Positions 9,918-23,314 of a stretch of 64,000 nt of DNA are shown here, piece by piece (position 1 is the first letter of the stretch; the number at the start of each line of letters is the position of its first letter). A model generated the notes under the pieces. The model saw only the letters and a list, made by a program, of their open reading frames with translations, searched no databases and was not told where the DNA came from. The position numbers and the translations under genes are program-made. Source of the stretch: Tricholoma matsutake (Eukaryota; Basidiomycota; Agaricomycetes; Agaricales; Tricholomataceae). The stretch covers positions 10,912,001 to 10,976,000 of the forward strand of contig AP026542.1 in the NCBI GenBank assembly GCA_026075535.2, given 5' to 3'.

Positions 9918-12900
9918 ATGCGCCAAGGCAGCAGTTCCAGTTCCATTCTACGCCAGCCACGCAAATCAGATTCACAAAGTACCCTGAGCATGTCTATAGA
10001 CGAAGGAAAACGTCATTCAACTGAAGACGAGCGTTCTCTTAGAGAAACCCTTGATAGCTCTCGTTCTAGTTTTCTCAATCTTACCGCCACAAACCAGATT
10101 CGCAAAGTCAAGTCTTCCATGCTCTCCAAGCTAAAGAGTAGGTCTCGCAGTGCGTTGCGCACTGATGCAATGGAAGCAGAACATCCTTCACTCCGTATGC
10201 CTCCACCTCCAATCCCTGACGCTTCCTTTCTTCCTTTGAATCCATCTTCATCTTCCTCCTCTCCCTTTCTTCTCAAGAAACCAGATCGCAAAAAGAAGAA
10301 ATCTTTTTCTCAGCCACCTTCTCCTGAAAATGATGCACAAGGCGTGTTTACCCTCGACACTAATATTGATCACATGGAAGGTATCATCAATCTCGACTCT
10401 ATCCACTCTTCATCCACCTTCACCGCTCCACCCTCCGCTTTTCCATCCTACGCACATTCTCTAAACGACTTTAGCTCTCCCTCTTCCGGTTTCGATTCTT
10501 CCTCTAGACTCTCCATCTCCCTCTCAGACAACTCTTCCTCCTTTTACAGTAACTTTTACTCCCCCGTCACCTCTGCCGACTTTTCAAATCCTTTCCTTCC
10601 ATCTCCTGCAACCGCCGCCGCTAAACGTAAAGGTATCCAACCCCGCAAGCGCCCCCTCAACCATGACAACGACACTGATCACCCCCTTCCCCCCCTCCCT
10701 ACAACCATCAGTTCCCGCGGACCGGACACCACAGACTGGAAAGCCCCAGAGAGCTGGGCAGTCGAGAAAGATGGAGAAGGAGACGAGCTCGCCGCCGGTG
10801 AATCTTCTAGCTCAGAGGATAGCGGCTTGGGTTTGGGTTTGGTTAGGAGAACAAGTACCATCCCCCCTCATGCGAATCCTGTACATCCACAATCGAATAC
10901 GAATACGACACCCACTCATGCACATCCACACCAGCATTCTCATTCATGTAAACGTAGACGAACAAGTCATGCCAACGCTCATTCGAAACACCGTTCCTCC
11001 GCACCACAGGCGATGCGTATACGGATATACCGCGCTAATAATGCGTTCCATCTTGTTAATATTGGACCCCATGTCAGTGTAGCAAGTCTGACGCCGGCGT
11101 TGAATGAGAAACTCCTCCAGGGTAAGGACGTGGAGACCCATAGACTGTATTTGAAGGAACGTGGAAGAGGTGCGTTGTTTTTCTTTCTTTTTTTTTTTTT
11201 GGTTTTGTGCGGTTTGATGTTGATGGTGTTTTAGAACGGATATTAGGGCAGACGGAACGGCCCGCAGATATCGTGAGGAGGAGGGTAGAGCAGGCGGGGT
11301 ACGACCAGTCGGACGCGGCCGAGCTTCTCAACGGCGATCTATCCTTCATCCTCAAATTCGTCTACAAAAGCCAACTCCTCGGTCCAACCGTACGTGTTCC
11401 TCCCCTTCTCCATCTTCAGTCTACATCAACCAAACCTTCCAGGAAGAAGAACTCACCTTTGAGAACTTTGAAAACGTCGACCTCGCCGGGCGCAGTCTGC
11501 GCACGATCCCGGTAGTCCTGCACCAACACGCCGACTCCATCATCTTACTCAAACTCTCTCGAAACCCCATGCTCGAGATACCCCTTGACTTTATCCAATC
11601 CTGCACCACCCTCCGTGAACTCCGTCTCTCCAACATGGCCATGAAAAAAGTCCCCACCTCCGTCCGCCAAGCTACCACCCTCCACCGACTCGACCTCTCC
11701 TCCAACCGCATCGGCGATCTAGAAGAAGCCTACCTCGACAACCTAGCCATCCTCACAGCGTTATACGTCCAGAACAACAAGATCGAGAAACTCCCATGGC
11801 ATTTCCCCAAACTCAGAAGCCTCGTAACACTCAACGTCTCCAACAACAAGCTCCGCGTGTTCCCACCTGCAATCTCACAGCTCGAATCACTAAAGGACCT
11901 CGACGTGTCTTTCAACATGATCGCTGAGCTACCGGAAGAACCTGGGCCTGGGCTGACGGGACTCGAAAGGCTGGTGTTGGTGGGTAACCAGATCGGGCGG
12001 TTTCCCGAAGAGTGGCGAGCGTTGAGGAATCTACGCGTACTGGATTGTAGGAGGAACATGATCGTCGGGCTTGGTGTGGTTAGCGCGCTACCGAAACTCC
12101 ATACGCTCAGCGCCGATCATAATGCGGTGCATGCGCTGGATTTGGCAGTAGGACCATGTTTGGCGACGTTGGATGCCTCGCATAATGAGATTACGCAGTT
12201 GGAGTTGTTGAGTGGGGTTGGTGGGTATGCGTTGACGAGTTTGGATATTTCGCATGCCAAGTTGAGCTCGTTGGATGGTCTGGCGCTGGGGACGCTCTCT
12301 TCGCTCCGGATTCTACGTCTGGATCATAATACGTTCCGGTCTATACCCGAGACGCTAGGCGAGCTCGTCCATCTTGAGCTATTGTCTTGTGCGGACAATA
12401 AATTGGACGCGCTGCCCGAGGGGATAGGGAAGCTTGGGAAACTTGAGGTGTTGGATGCGCATAATAATTGTTTGACGGAGGTGACGGGGCAGTTGTGGTG
12501 TTGTGGGAGGTTGAGGAGGGTTAATGTTACCTCCAACTTTTTGGGAGTGTGGCATGATCCACCGCCGCCGCTTGTGATAGAGCGAGGGGGTGGTGGTGGG
12601 ACGGGTGAAGGTGTGAATGGGAGGAAGGGCTCGGCGACGTCGCTTGGGGGCGCTGCGCGTGTGCTGCCTCCGCTTGTGTACTCCCTCGAGAAGCTCTATC
12701 TAGGCGAGAATAGGCTGTCGGACGATGTGCTCGAGACTTTGATGATCTTCAAGGGACTACGGATCTTGAACCTCTCGTTCAACGATCTTCAGGATCTCCC
12801 GATGAACTTTTTGCGGAACTTGACGTTGTTGGAGGAGTTATATCTCAGTGGGAATAAACTGACGAGTCTCCCGACGGAGGATTTGCATAGGATGGGGAGA

Positions 12901-15467
12901 TTGAGTGTTTTATATTTGAATGGGAATAGACTCCAGACGCTCCCTCAGGAGTTGGGGAAGGTGAAGAGTCTGACAGTGTTGGATGTGGGGAGTAATTTGT
13001 TAAAGTATAATGTTAATAATTGGGAGTTTGATTGGAACTGGTGGGTTTATTTTCTGTTCTGATAATGCTTGGGTTTTAGACTGACGGAACGGTATATGTG
13101 TGTAGGAACTTTAACAAGAACCTGAGGTATCTCAATCTATCAGGGAACAATAGGCTCCAGATCAAAACCGATCCAACGAAACGACTCGTCCGCCAAAGCA
13201 CCGCTGTTCCTCGACAATCCCTCTCCGGCTTCACCGACCTCACTCAGCTTCGCGTCCTAGGGCTTATGGACGTCACTATCACCACAACAGGGATCAACGA
13301 CACCGTCGACATCCCCGACGAGAGCGACGACAGGCGCGTACGTACCTCGCTCTCCACCGTCAACGGCATGGCCTACGGTATCGCCGACGCACTCGGTAAA
13401 CACGAGTACCTCTCCATGCTGGATTTAGTACAAGAATGGCCGCGTGGTGAAGCGATCTTTGCGATGTTTGGACGCACTCAGCCGCCGAGGGCTTTACCCC
13501 CTGGAGCTATCCCGAATCGCTTAGCCAAGTTTTTGAGGGAGCGGTTCGCGGATGCGTTTAAGGAGCAGCTGGGGGCGTTGAAGAAGCAGCAGGGGGAGGG
13601 TGTGCCTGATGCGCTGAGGAGGACGTTCTTGAAACTGAATCAGGATTTACATGATTCGCTGTTTACGTCGAATAGGAAGGGGTCGCAGGTTAGTGTTCTT
13701 AGTGGGAGTGGGTCTGTAAGCGGGAATGTGAATGGTAGTGGAGGGCCAGGGACGGGGGCCAGGGCTGGGGTGCCGGATCCTGCGACGTTGAGGAGTGGTG
13801 TGTCGGGGATCGTGTTGTATTTTGTGGGAAAGACGATGTATGTGGCGAATGTGGGGAAGACGCTGGCGGTGGTGTCTAGGCATGGCGTGGCACGTGCTGT
13901 GTCGCGGCCTCATGACCCTTTTGATAGGGCAGAGACGGCGAGGATACGCGCGGCGGAGGGGTGGGTGTCCCCTGCGGGTTTAGTCAACGAGGAAGCCGAC
14001 AACTCACGCGCGTTCGGGTATTACCATCTACTACCTGTCATCAACGCCCGTCCTGACGTGGTGACGTACGAGCTGAACCCGCAAGACGAATTTGTGATCG
14101 TTGCGAACCGCGGGTTGTGGGACTACGTGTCTTACCAGACTGCGGTTGATATTGCGCGTACGGCGCGTGCGGATCCGATGATTGCGGCGCAGAAGCTGAG
14201 GGATTTTTCGATTAGCTATGGTGCGGATGGGAGTACGATGATTATGGTGATTGGGCTTGCGGAGGCGCTGGAGGTGGGTGTGCCCAAGAGGAAGCCCCAG
14301 ATATGGGATAGGGAGGTGGATAGGTTGAAAGGAGAGGTGCCGCCGCCTGTTGGGCATATTGCGCTGGCGTTTAGCGATATTAGGAATTCGACGCCGTTGT
14401 GGGAGGCCAATCCTGGTATGCCGACGGCGCATCGGTTGCATAATAATGTTTTGAGGCGTCAGTTGAGGTTTTGTGGAGGGTATGAGGTCAAGACGGAGGG
14501 TGATGCGTTCATGTGCTCGTTCCCGACTGCGCTCGCGGCGGTGTGGTGGTGCGTGACGGTGCAGCTTCAGTTATTGAATGAACCGTGGCCGTTGGAGATC
14601 TTGGAGTGTGAGGATGGGAAACCGGTGTATGACCCGCAAGGGGGTCTTATTGCTAGAGGGCTCAGTTTGCGGATGGGTATACACTGTGGTTGGCCTAGTC
14701 CAGAACCAGACCCCATCACGCTTCGTATGGATTATTTCGGCTCTATGGTTAATCGCTCTGCGCGGATCACGGGCCACGCTGCTGGAGGACAGATCATGTG
14801 TAGTGCCGATATCATCCGCGAGATCAATGCTACAATTTTCGAGACGGAGCCAGAGACAGAATATTCTAGGATGCAGCCGCAGCAAGCTATTGACGCTATA
14901 CGTCAGGCGAATATCAAGATCTTCCCCGTTGGCGAGGTCAAGCTGAAGGGTTTGGAAATTCCGGAGTATCTGTCGCTTTTGTACCCTGGCGATCTAGTCG
15001 GGCGGCAGGAACTGGAGAGAGGACCTGTCAACGCTGCTGCTTCTGGGTCTAGGGTGGCGTTCAGTGTGGCGCAGATGCGCGAGCTTGGAGTGATCTGCTT
15101 GCGTCTTGAGAGTCTGACGACGAACCGTACTTTCCGGACACTGACTCATAGGAAATCCAGTATTCAGACTGTCAGTGTGGAGAACGATAATCCCGAGCAA
15201 CAGAGTCGTTCGAGGGAGCTTTATGGAGATCCGAACGTGCTTTTGCCGCCCATGAACGATCAGTCGACGGATGACGATTTGATGTGGTTGCTTGATTCTC
15301 TCGCGATGCGGATAGCCAATGCGGCGTCGGCTTTGGCAGACATTTATGCTTCTAACACTTATACCTCTTCGTTTCATAAGCATTCGCTTATGTCGGCTTT
15401 GACGCAGCGCGCAGAGCTGGATGATCGGACGTTGCAACATGTTTTATCTGTGTTGGAGTGTATATAG
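9918..15467 (+). CDS. CYR1: Adenylate cyclase (fungal LRR-PP2C-cyclase type), complete
   Basis: This enzyme converts ATP to cAMP and is the entry point of the PKA pathway. It normally sits at the plasma membrane and responds to Ras, G-alpha and CAP. The four exons are 9918-11169, 11235-11389, 11443-13040 and 13106-15467. All junctions are GT-AG and in phase, giving 1788 codons plus stop. The order is: a Ser/Pro/His-rich disordered N-terminus (to about residue 360); a Ras-associating-like region (MRIRIYRANNAFHLV through KFVYKSQLLGPT); about 20 leucine-rich repeats (residues ~490-1000); a PP2C-like domain (~1040-1400, VNGMAYGIADAL onwards); and the class III catalytic domain (FSDIRNSTPLWE and TEGDAFMCSF supply the two metal-binding aspartates, followed by MGIHCG and DYFGSMVNRSARI). 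The C-terminus ends in a serine-rich tail. The start ATG (MRQGSSSS) is the first in-frame ATG. A partial inverted copy lies at 51407-55179. Confidence 0.93.
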
Positions 15468-18104
15468 GCGGCTGGGTTTTTTTTTCTGTTCTGCTGTACA
15501 TGTTTTGTTTCCTTCCTCGCATTAGATCTTTGTACATATATATATGCCAAGTTCTCTCTGCACGGTCTCGTATCCTCGTCACATTTTAACAGTGAACTTA
15601 AATACACTTTTTGATATTTTCGGACTTTGTATACAGTACTAGAACGTAATACAGAAATAATATCACTGTGTGATAACTGTGATTGTAGCTCTTATAACTA
15701 TAGGGCTGTCAATCGTTGCCAGCGCTGGTCAATTATAGACTTTCTTCTCGTTCCAGGGACGTCGAGACGGTCCGACGCGACGCATGAATACACTGGAAAT
15801 ACTTGGGGTTAGATAAGTAGATCCATCTTCCCATTCACGAGCCGATGAGACGGCCCATGTCAAGTCATCCACAACGTGTGGTTTGTATTACTGGATACGA
15901 CCCTGGTCCCTGACGCAGTACTGACATTTTCGGTCGGTAGTGCCTGCCGTGCACGCTGTACGCAAAATTATTTAAAGGGTACCCCCAGACGTAGCGTTAC
16001 AGCTCCCAAAGGAGGACCACGTTGGTGTGTTCGATCAGCTGTCATTTTGCCCTAATGATCAGAGAAGTAACACTGAGTGCTAGGTCGTACAGCCCTGAGA
16101 ACGGGCTGAGCGCTTACAGGCAGCCAGGCTGCCCAGTGACAGTCAAATTGACAGTAGAGCGTATCTGCAAAGCTCTGCCAGTCAATCACTGCCAATCAAC
16201 GCATTGCAATGATAGGAAAATTCCTTTTATATTCATGGAAAAGAGTTTCTATGAACCTGGCGCGTTTCCAAAAAAAAAAAAGATCGTGCTACTCGATTGA
16301 CTACATAGTACCAGCCCGGAGCCGATGTGATGCGGCAGAACAGTACCACTGGCGCCTCAATGACGCTAATGACGGTGGCATTTCTTCCGTCTTCTTTTTG
16401 TTCTTAACGTGATGTGATCTTTCCACACCTTAGTTTTGTTTTGTCCTTCTTCTTTGCTGTTAGTTCCGATGAGAATATACCAAGTTTTGTGATTAGACGT
16501 AGAAGAAACGTGTAAATCTTGTCGTTGGCTAGAGCTGGGTAGGAGGTCCTGATTTGACTCCGCCTGGGGGGCCGAAGTTGATATTCTTCTTGGTCTGGTT
16601 GCAGCCAAGCAAAATTCTCCCCCTGCATCCACCATATGAACCCTTTCTCGTTATGCTGCAACCAAGAATATTATAGAGAATATCGACAACCGAAGGTTCA
16701 ACATCCACACTGCCACGGAAAGCTCGAGACTGCACTTAGGAGAGGAGCGGTGGCGGAAAACGGGCGACGTGCGTGTTTGTGGACGGCTACGACGACCGTG
16801 ACGTTGATGCATGGAAGTTTACAGGACTGACTCACTGCCTTACATGGATATGGGATCGCTGATGGCGATGAAAACCCTGGGCAGCTGAACAGTGAACATG
16901 GAGTCGAATCTGTCGTCCGTCGTTCACTCCTCCTCTGGAACTGTACAATGTTCGAGGATCTCTGCAACTGCCAGATCGCTCGGTATGGAAAGGTTTAGAA
17001 AGCCAACACACTCACAATCACCACAAGATGTTCCACAGTGGGGCGTGCCAGTACGGTTGGGGTAAAAATTCGTCGTGCAGTAGGGACGCCAGACTCTGGT
17101 CCTCGAGGCTCAAGCCTCCAAGGGAGTTCCACCATATGATATTGTGCCTGGTTCGGGATGTCAACGTTGTCAACTTTGACATGCATTCGGCCGTGTGCCT
17201 CCTATGTAAGATTTTCTCTGATCGCCAAAACAGAACATGTACTATTTTTAATGTCAGTTCGAAAGAAGTATACGGCTTTATCACACACTCTCCCCTATAG
17301 AAATGACTTGCGGTGGGACCACGCAGAGCTCAGTCGATAGATTTCCGTGCTTGTATTGGAATTGGACTTCAACAACCACATAAAGAACTACAAACAAGTA
17401 AACAAACATTGTAACTAATCGGTAAGCTCTGAGGTCACACTGTCACAACTATGTAGTTTGAAGTAATAAGTCCAACATACCTTAATCACTGAATCAGTCC
17501 AATCTGTGGGACTATCGCTGACTATCAGAGTCAGCTAGGTACAACACCAAGAATACGGTATGCTTTATTATCTTGTCTATCGCTTCATCATGAAGTGGAG
17601 CGGGCGGATGCTGTACCGATCCCTTTCCGGGTCAGAGCTGTCAAAAGGATACGTTTTACATATGCTACGGTGCGGTTCAGATGCGTCTGTGTGATTTGTA
17701 TTTCACCGCTGAAATTTCGGATATGCAGTCTTGATGCAGTTGTGCCGCCGTGCTGAGCCTAGACCGACCCGTAAACGCGTAAGCCTCCATGCATCGGTAC
17801 ATGCGGTGCCCCCACTGAGTTATCTAGTTAGTTTGTCACGTTGATCTCCATTTGAGTGTCGGCTCAAGTCAAGAGATGTTTGGATGCGGCCCCTTAGTAT
17901 CTGCTGCCGCGCGGAGTCAATTTGACGTTTGCACCGTGTATGTTGCGGCCTTTTTATGTATGTAAGTGAACCCGCAATGTACTTTATTTGGTCAGACTTC
18001 GACAAGCTGTCAAACCGCTAATTATATAGAGGCCATTCAGCAATGTGCTCTCGGACTAGCTCAAATCAACAAGCAAGCTGGTGGCATATTCTAACGAAGC
18101 CTTC
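15468..18104. other. Intergenic region, no supported gene
   Basis: This stretch is about 2.6 kb. The 3' flank of adenylate cyclase has a T-run and TATATATA near 15533-15545. The rest has only short frames without domains. I do not see transposon ends or RNA genes that I could defend. Confidence 0.5.
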
Positions 18105-19644
18105 ATGCCTCCATCGCCAGTACCCGAACCATATGGTATCTACCCTCTCACCTTATTCGATGACATGTCAACGGAATCGTGCATTATTATGGGGTGGCTT
18201 GTCGAGGGAATCCTCGACTTGAACCTCTTAGCTGCCGCGCTGGATAGGCTACTCAGTAAATGGCCTTCACTTGCCGGGAGGTTTGAACCCACTGCTGGTA
18301 CTAAGGTACGTTACGTACAGACGTCTAGACTTTTTCCTATCCGACCTGCCGTTTCAGAAAACCAGATATAACCTTAGATTCCCAATCGGTGCATATCCAA
18401 AGGACTACAAAACCTATACCCTGACGTCGGCCGTCTCCGCGGCGCCTATCTCAGACTTCTTCACTCTTCCGCTACCCCTCAGTTCTGCACCACCGCCGCA
18501 CTCGCTATTCATCCACAGTTCGACTCCTCACTCTGCAGCTGCGTGGGCATCCCGACATCATCCTCTGACCTGCTGGCACGTTACTCATTTTCTGCATGAT
18601 GGTCAACAATATTCCTGCATCGGGGTTACATTCTCGCATGGCCTGTTTGACGGCATGGGCATCTCGTATTTTGTACATGCACTGGAAGCCGAGATGCTTG
18701 GACGTGAATGGGAGGTTCCGCTGCCTCTTCATGAGGGTCTGAATGTTAACGTGTTACAAGGGTCGTTGGACGACGCCCTTGAAAAGAGTGTAGGAGGATC
18801 AGGCAGTGATGATACATTGGTTACCTATAATGGGGTAACCCCTTATACTCGCTGGATGGCACTCAGATTCGTCGGGTGGCATGTGTGGCAAAAATGGTGG
18901 CACGGTGCCAGCGCTAGAGTGATCATCCTCCCTCCGAAGGCGTATACAGCACTGGTTGAAAGGACACGAAAAGAGATGGAAGCCGATGGAAAGTCTGATG
19001 TTCGTTTATCAACCGGTGATGTCCTCGTGGCCTGGTTTTTCAAGGTGTGTACATCTGTTAAGCATCTTCATGTTCTCATGTCAGCATTTTGATAGACAAT
19101 ATACTCCGATGGAACACCGCTTTCAAGAACTGTACATTGTTCCAGTATGGCTACAATCCGGTCCTTTTTCCCGGAAGCTCTTAGACGCTATCCACACAAT
19201 TGCTTCCTCCCTCTCCCCTACCCAATCATCTCCGTGGAAGAACTTCAGTCGACACCTCTACACGTCCTTGCTCACTCTTTTGCGGCGGCTCGGAACTCGT
19301 TATCCATGGCACACTCAATTTCTATGTACAACACTTGCCTTAATGCGGTGAAAGACAAGCACATCGTGGCCCCGCTTCCCTTCAATGACGACGCGCAAGA
19401 AACTCTCGCTGTGTCCAACATGTCGATTGCCCGCATCGTCGATATCGATTGGACGGGCGTTGGGGGCAAGACTACTCTTTGTCGTTATAAGTATGCCGTA
19501 AACGATGGTCCTTTGTTCACCAATCTCCTCACCATTGCTGGGCGCACGCATGATGGTGGGGTAGTTTTGGATATTGTTCTGACTAAAAACCGTCTTGCCA
19601 GGTTGGAAGCAGAGGTTCAGGAACTGCTTAGTACCAGTGGATGA
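18105..19644 (+). CDS. HXXXD-type acyltransferase (BAHD/trichothecene-acetyltransferase-like)
   Basis: Enzymes of this family transfer acyl groups from CoA to alcohols or amines, often in secondary metabolism. Exons 18105-18305, 18358-19044 and 19096-19644 join in phase and give 478 residues, within the usual 430-500 range. The start is the ATG at 18105 (MPPSPVPEPYGIYPLTLFDD); an in-frame upstream GTG is not used. The N-terminal half has the pattern of the first chloramphenicol-acetyltransferase-like lobe (LLAAALDRLLSKWPSLAGRF). The catalytic motif appears as FSHGLFDGMG (H-G-L-F-D, the HXXXD histidine and aspartate). The second lobe ends with a strand-rich C-terminus (DGGVVLDIVLTKNRL). The DFGWG motif typical of plant BAHD enzymes is not seen, which fits fungal members. 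No pathway partners are nearby, so the substrate is unknown. Confidence 0.82.
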
Positions 19645-19959
19645 TGATATTTTATCAGGCTGTTGTAGGATCGTTTCCATTGCTGGACAAATAGAACCCT
19701 TCTAGTAGAAGGCCACATTACACCGGAGAGAATTCACGATGTATCTGTTGGATGCACAAGAAATGCAGATTTCAGAGCATTTTTCCTATAGTGTACTTGT
19801 TCAGGTTGGGCCATGGCTGCGCTTGGTATGAACGAGTCCTCATGAGACATCAGGAAAACCCAATGATCAATTGTTATTTAGTTACACTGGGTGCAAGGCA
19901 CAATACTGCTGGAGAAGGAGACGATACGCCGTTGTACAGATGAGGGGTATGCTGATCAC

Positions 19960-21299
19960 GTGCTTATCTTATCCAGCGCCCAAGAAATATCAAAACGCTG
20001 GTCTACGGAACGATCTCAAGCCGAATTCGAAGAACTCGAAGGTATCCGAAATAATCGATCCATTTGAAAGTGGCGGCTTTGCGGACGAGGATGTCGTTTC
20101 TGTTAGGCCTTCCTTCCCAGTCATGCTAACCGCGCACCTGTCCCTCGAGCTCGTACGACATACCCTGAAGACTTACAGCGCAATCATTTGATGTGTGTCC
20201 ACTCGTTCTTCAATCATTGATTCATATCTGACTTGATTGGTCTATTAGCTTGTTGAGGTAGAAAATTAAAGTAAAGGTAAGAGATCTATTATCGAATATA
20301 AACAGAGGTTCTAACATGATTACCTAGAATTCCCGAACCAAGCCGCAGAAGGAGAAGATCAAACATGAGAAGAAAGCAGAACCTGCGGCTATTGGTTCAA
20401 CAGCCGCTGAATTCATTGACAATGCTCGATGGACTAATGTCTTCCTCCCGACGATATCTCATGCTCTCTATATCTCGCAGGAGCCCGTCCTTGATTGGAC
20501 TTCTGAATCCCGCACTTTTCTAGGTGGTTTTCGATCTTGCGTTCCCGAATGTTGACTTGACGTTGGGATCTGACGATCCTCTTGTTACCACGGTATGGAT
20601 CTGTTAACCTGTCATGATAATCATTGACGGTTACTATGGCGCGCTAGGCTTACAAGCGAATGAATACCCGAAAGTCCAAAATCGCGGGTGATGTCCTCGA
20701 TTTCATCAAGAAATTCTTCCAAAGTGCCGAGTTTGTTCATCGACCAGACAAAATTCGCGAGTACGTTCATTGGGCACTTAAACCTGGTGGTCCTGCGTAT
20801 TACCAGCTGCCAACCCCACAAACCTGTAAAGTTGCTCGTGATCATCCTGGTTACATAGTACGTTTCATTCTGTTAATTCACTTTGCTCGTTATGACTAGC
20901 CTGTCTATTGTGTCAGGCTCCCGATGGGTTCCTTCAGTCTAAGTTCATAACACCCTTCGCCGAGCAAAATCTCCGATGCGCGAGAAACTCGGTCCTTCAT
21001 CCTTCGCTTGACCCAAAACACCCACCCCAAGGTTTATACACTCTGATTCTTACTGCGGTATGTCACATTTTCTCTCTGCTTCATAGCTGTATTGATAATC
21101 AACAAATTGACAGGTGGAATGTGGTTTCACTGCGCACATAAAAGTAACATAGAGGCGCCTACAAGAATTACTGGCGACCACTGCAGCAGTTCTTAGGCAA
21201 TACTGATAGTGTCAGCGAGAGGCGCTGGAAACTCATCTTGAATTTCAAGGATGCCGACAACGACACAGACAACGATCTCTGTGCAGATGAACCGCTGTG
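19960..21299 (+). pseudogene. DUF6532-like gene relic
   Basis: Several consecutive blocks look like one agaricomycete protein of the DUF6532 type (function unknown, common in large lineage-specific families). They are KNSKVSEIIDPFESGGFADED near 20035, IDNARWTNVFLPTISHALY near 20415, FDLAFPNVDLTLG near 20530, and then AYKRMNTRKSKIAGDVLDF, REYVHWALKPGGPAYYQ, APDGFLQSKFITPF, SLDPKHPPQGLYTLILTAVE and finally SVERRW-like SVSERRWKLILNF before the stop at 21299. Two plausible GT-AG introns (about 20859-20915 and 21060-21114) keep frame. A shift near 21140-21155 and another near 20522 do not resolve as clean introns. No start codon is convincing. I therefore call it a pseudogene, though the first blocks might belong to a separate relic. 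Confidence 0.5.
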
Positions 21300-22010
21300 A
21301 GCCCCTGATCACAAAGTGGTTACGGGGAGCAGTGTCAACGGCAAGCAGACCAACACGGCAGCCACCACCACCACAGGTCCACAGCAGCAACACCCCCAAC
21401 CGTCGCCGCGAGCAACTGCTCGCGGGGTGGAAACAGAGAGCAATTGGCACGGCGAGAGGACAACAACAACGGCCACCAACCCCAACTTCCGCCAGCAACT
21501 GCTCGCGGGGTGCAAGCGGGGAGCAACAGGGAGGGAGACGTCCCTGAGACAGCCACCACGACCCAGCCTACGACGAGGATGACCACGACGAAGACAACGA
21601 CGAAGGAGGACGAGAACGACGGGGACGAGGGACGACATGGATCAGGACGAGGACGGAACGACACCGACGCCACAACCCCCCAACACCCCAATACCATCGA
21701 CGGACAACCCAGCACCCGCCCCCACCGCTGCGAGCAACTGCTCGCAGGGTGAACTACGAGTGCTACGGACGACGACGACATGAGGAACAGGACAAGGAGG
21801 AAGACGGACGATGACGAGGACCAGACGACAAGGGTGAGGATAACGAGGACGGCGAGGACCAGACGACGAGGAAGAGGAAGAGGATGACGACGGGGATGAC
21901 GACGGGGATGGAGACGATGACGATGACGACGATGGAAAACAACGAGGGAAAAAGACGGCGGGGACGAACAAAGCACCCGCCCTGTTCACTTGATACTTTG
22001 CCTGTTCTCA
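21300..22010. repeat. GC-rich low-complexity repeat with CGAGCAACTGCTCG palindromes
   Basis: The stretch directly follows the DUF6532 relic. It has alternating purine-rich (GACGAGGAC) and CAC/ACG-rich tracts. It contains at least three copies of a palindrome core, GCGAGCAACTGCTCGC or close variants, followed by GGGGTG or AGGGTG (near 21409, 21491 and 21729). All long frames through it are low-complexity (Thr/Arg/Ser-rich) and run in several phases at once, so I do not call proteins. The same core recurs at 43.1-43.5, 45.7-46.1 and 60.6-60.9 kb. Confidence 0.7.
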
Positions 22011-22377
22011 ATCACGTAACCCGATTCTTGTCATATACTCGTTTTCGAGGGTTGGGAATTCAAGTTGCAGGTACTCGATTTACAGTTCATTTAAGTAGTA
22101 CTGAATAACTGAGATATGTGTAAGATGCATCATTAAAGACCAAAAGATGTGCAAAAGACTATGAAAGATCTCTCGGATGAGATGAAGACTTGAAAGATGT
22201 TGAAAAGACTAACTTCCGTGAGACGAAGATCCAAAAGATGAGGCTTGGGTTTTGATGGGCTGACTCACTCAGGGTTGGTGTGTCGGTGGTATCTGGGCCT
22301 GTGGGGCGCATGTATGCGTTTGGGCGGGTATAGATGCGTTCAGACCAGGAACGGGTATCTCAGTATGAGGATCGGTA

Positions 22378-22840
22378 TCAGGCAGGGACGCGTTCAGACC
22401 AGGTATGGCAGACGAAGCCACGTCCAACTTCCAAGTCTGCGCCTGCGTTTGGGTCAGACACCCGTCTTCGCTTCGCACTGTGCCCGTGCTCTCTCACACC
22501 CACCACCACCTCTTCCGTGTTCGACTTTCCCACAGCTCCGTTCGCCGTAGGAGGGATAGCGGGGGGTGTAGAAGGAAGGCGTACGTGCATTCGGCCGCTG
22601 CGTATTTACCCTCCAACGTTGCTCTCGTGCTTGAGCGCATCGAGGATGCCGATGACGGCTAGTAGGGATTGGTCATATTTCTACAATGGGTGTGGGGGTT
22701 AGTAAAGGAGGAAGGAGGGATAAGGGATGACCTTGACGGTGTGGTCTTGCTCTGGTTCGGTTTGCAGCCCATAATTTGGCTAGGTCTTTCGTTGTTTGTG
22801 TTTTGCGATCTGTGTGAAGTGAATCAAAAGTACTCCCGCG
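22378..22840 (-). CDS. Possible small spliced gene of unknown function
   Basis: On the minus strand, an exon with PNYGLQTEPEQDHTVK follows a possible acceptor near 22784. It is joined across a GT-AG intron (about 22685-22737) to KYDQSLLAVIGILDALKHES, then a donor gtaaat near 22615. A further block KRRRVSDPNAGADLE lies downstream. The amphipathic helix in the middle looks like real protein, but I do not recognise it and cannot place the start or stop. A 14-bp sequence GCGTTCAGACCAGG occurs twice near 22338 and 22389. Confidence 0.3.
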
Positions 22841-23314
22841 TCTCGAACACTTGTCGCCCAACGTGTTGTCGCCTATTACGCATTCCAGCCAGTAGTCCTG
22901 CCCTATCAACATTATTTCCAAGTGATCGAGTCGAGTGAGGCCACCAGCTTATATTCATGCCCTAGTGTTCACTGCGACTTCGAGCATCCGACAAGATGGG
23001 CATATCTGGGAGGTTGACTGTGCTTGATTTGGGGGGATGCTGAGGGTAGAGTTGTTGTGGGTGACGGTAATGAAAATGGAATGAGCGAGGATTATCCCAA
23101 GAGTTCTATGTAACCTTACATAAATTTGATGCATAAATTCCTCGTCCACACCAGCGTGGTCCTGCCCAGAATAACGGTTGAGCTCTCCTGAAGAAACAGT
23201 AGTTGGACGTTGTGGTGCTAGATTGAAAGGTATGGTTCGATTGTCGTCGATAGGTAACCATCATCAGCCGAGGTCCGAAGGCACGAGGTACTCTAGCGCA
23301 CAAGCTCGTCCTTC

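Noticed and set aside
21251..22010. Many overlapping open frames on both strands with ASSCSRG- or CEQLLAG-like runs
   Set aside because: They arise from GC-rich palindromic and trinucleotide repeats, are open in several phases at once and are not conserved protein.
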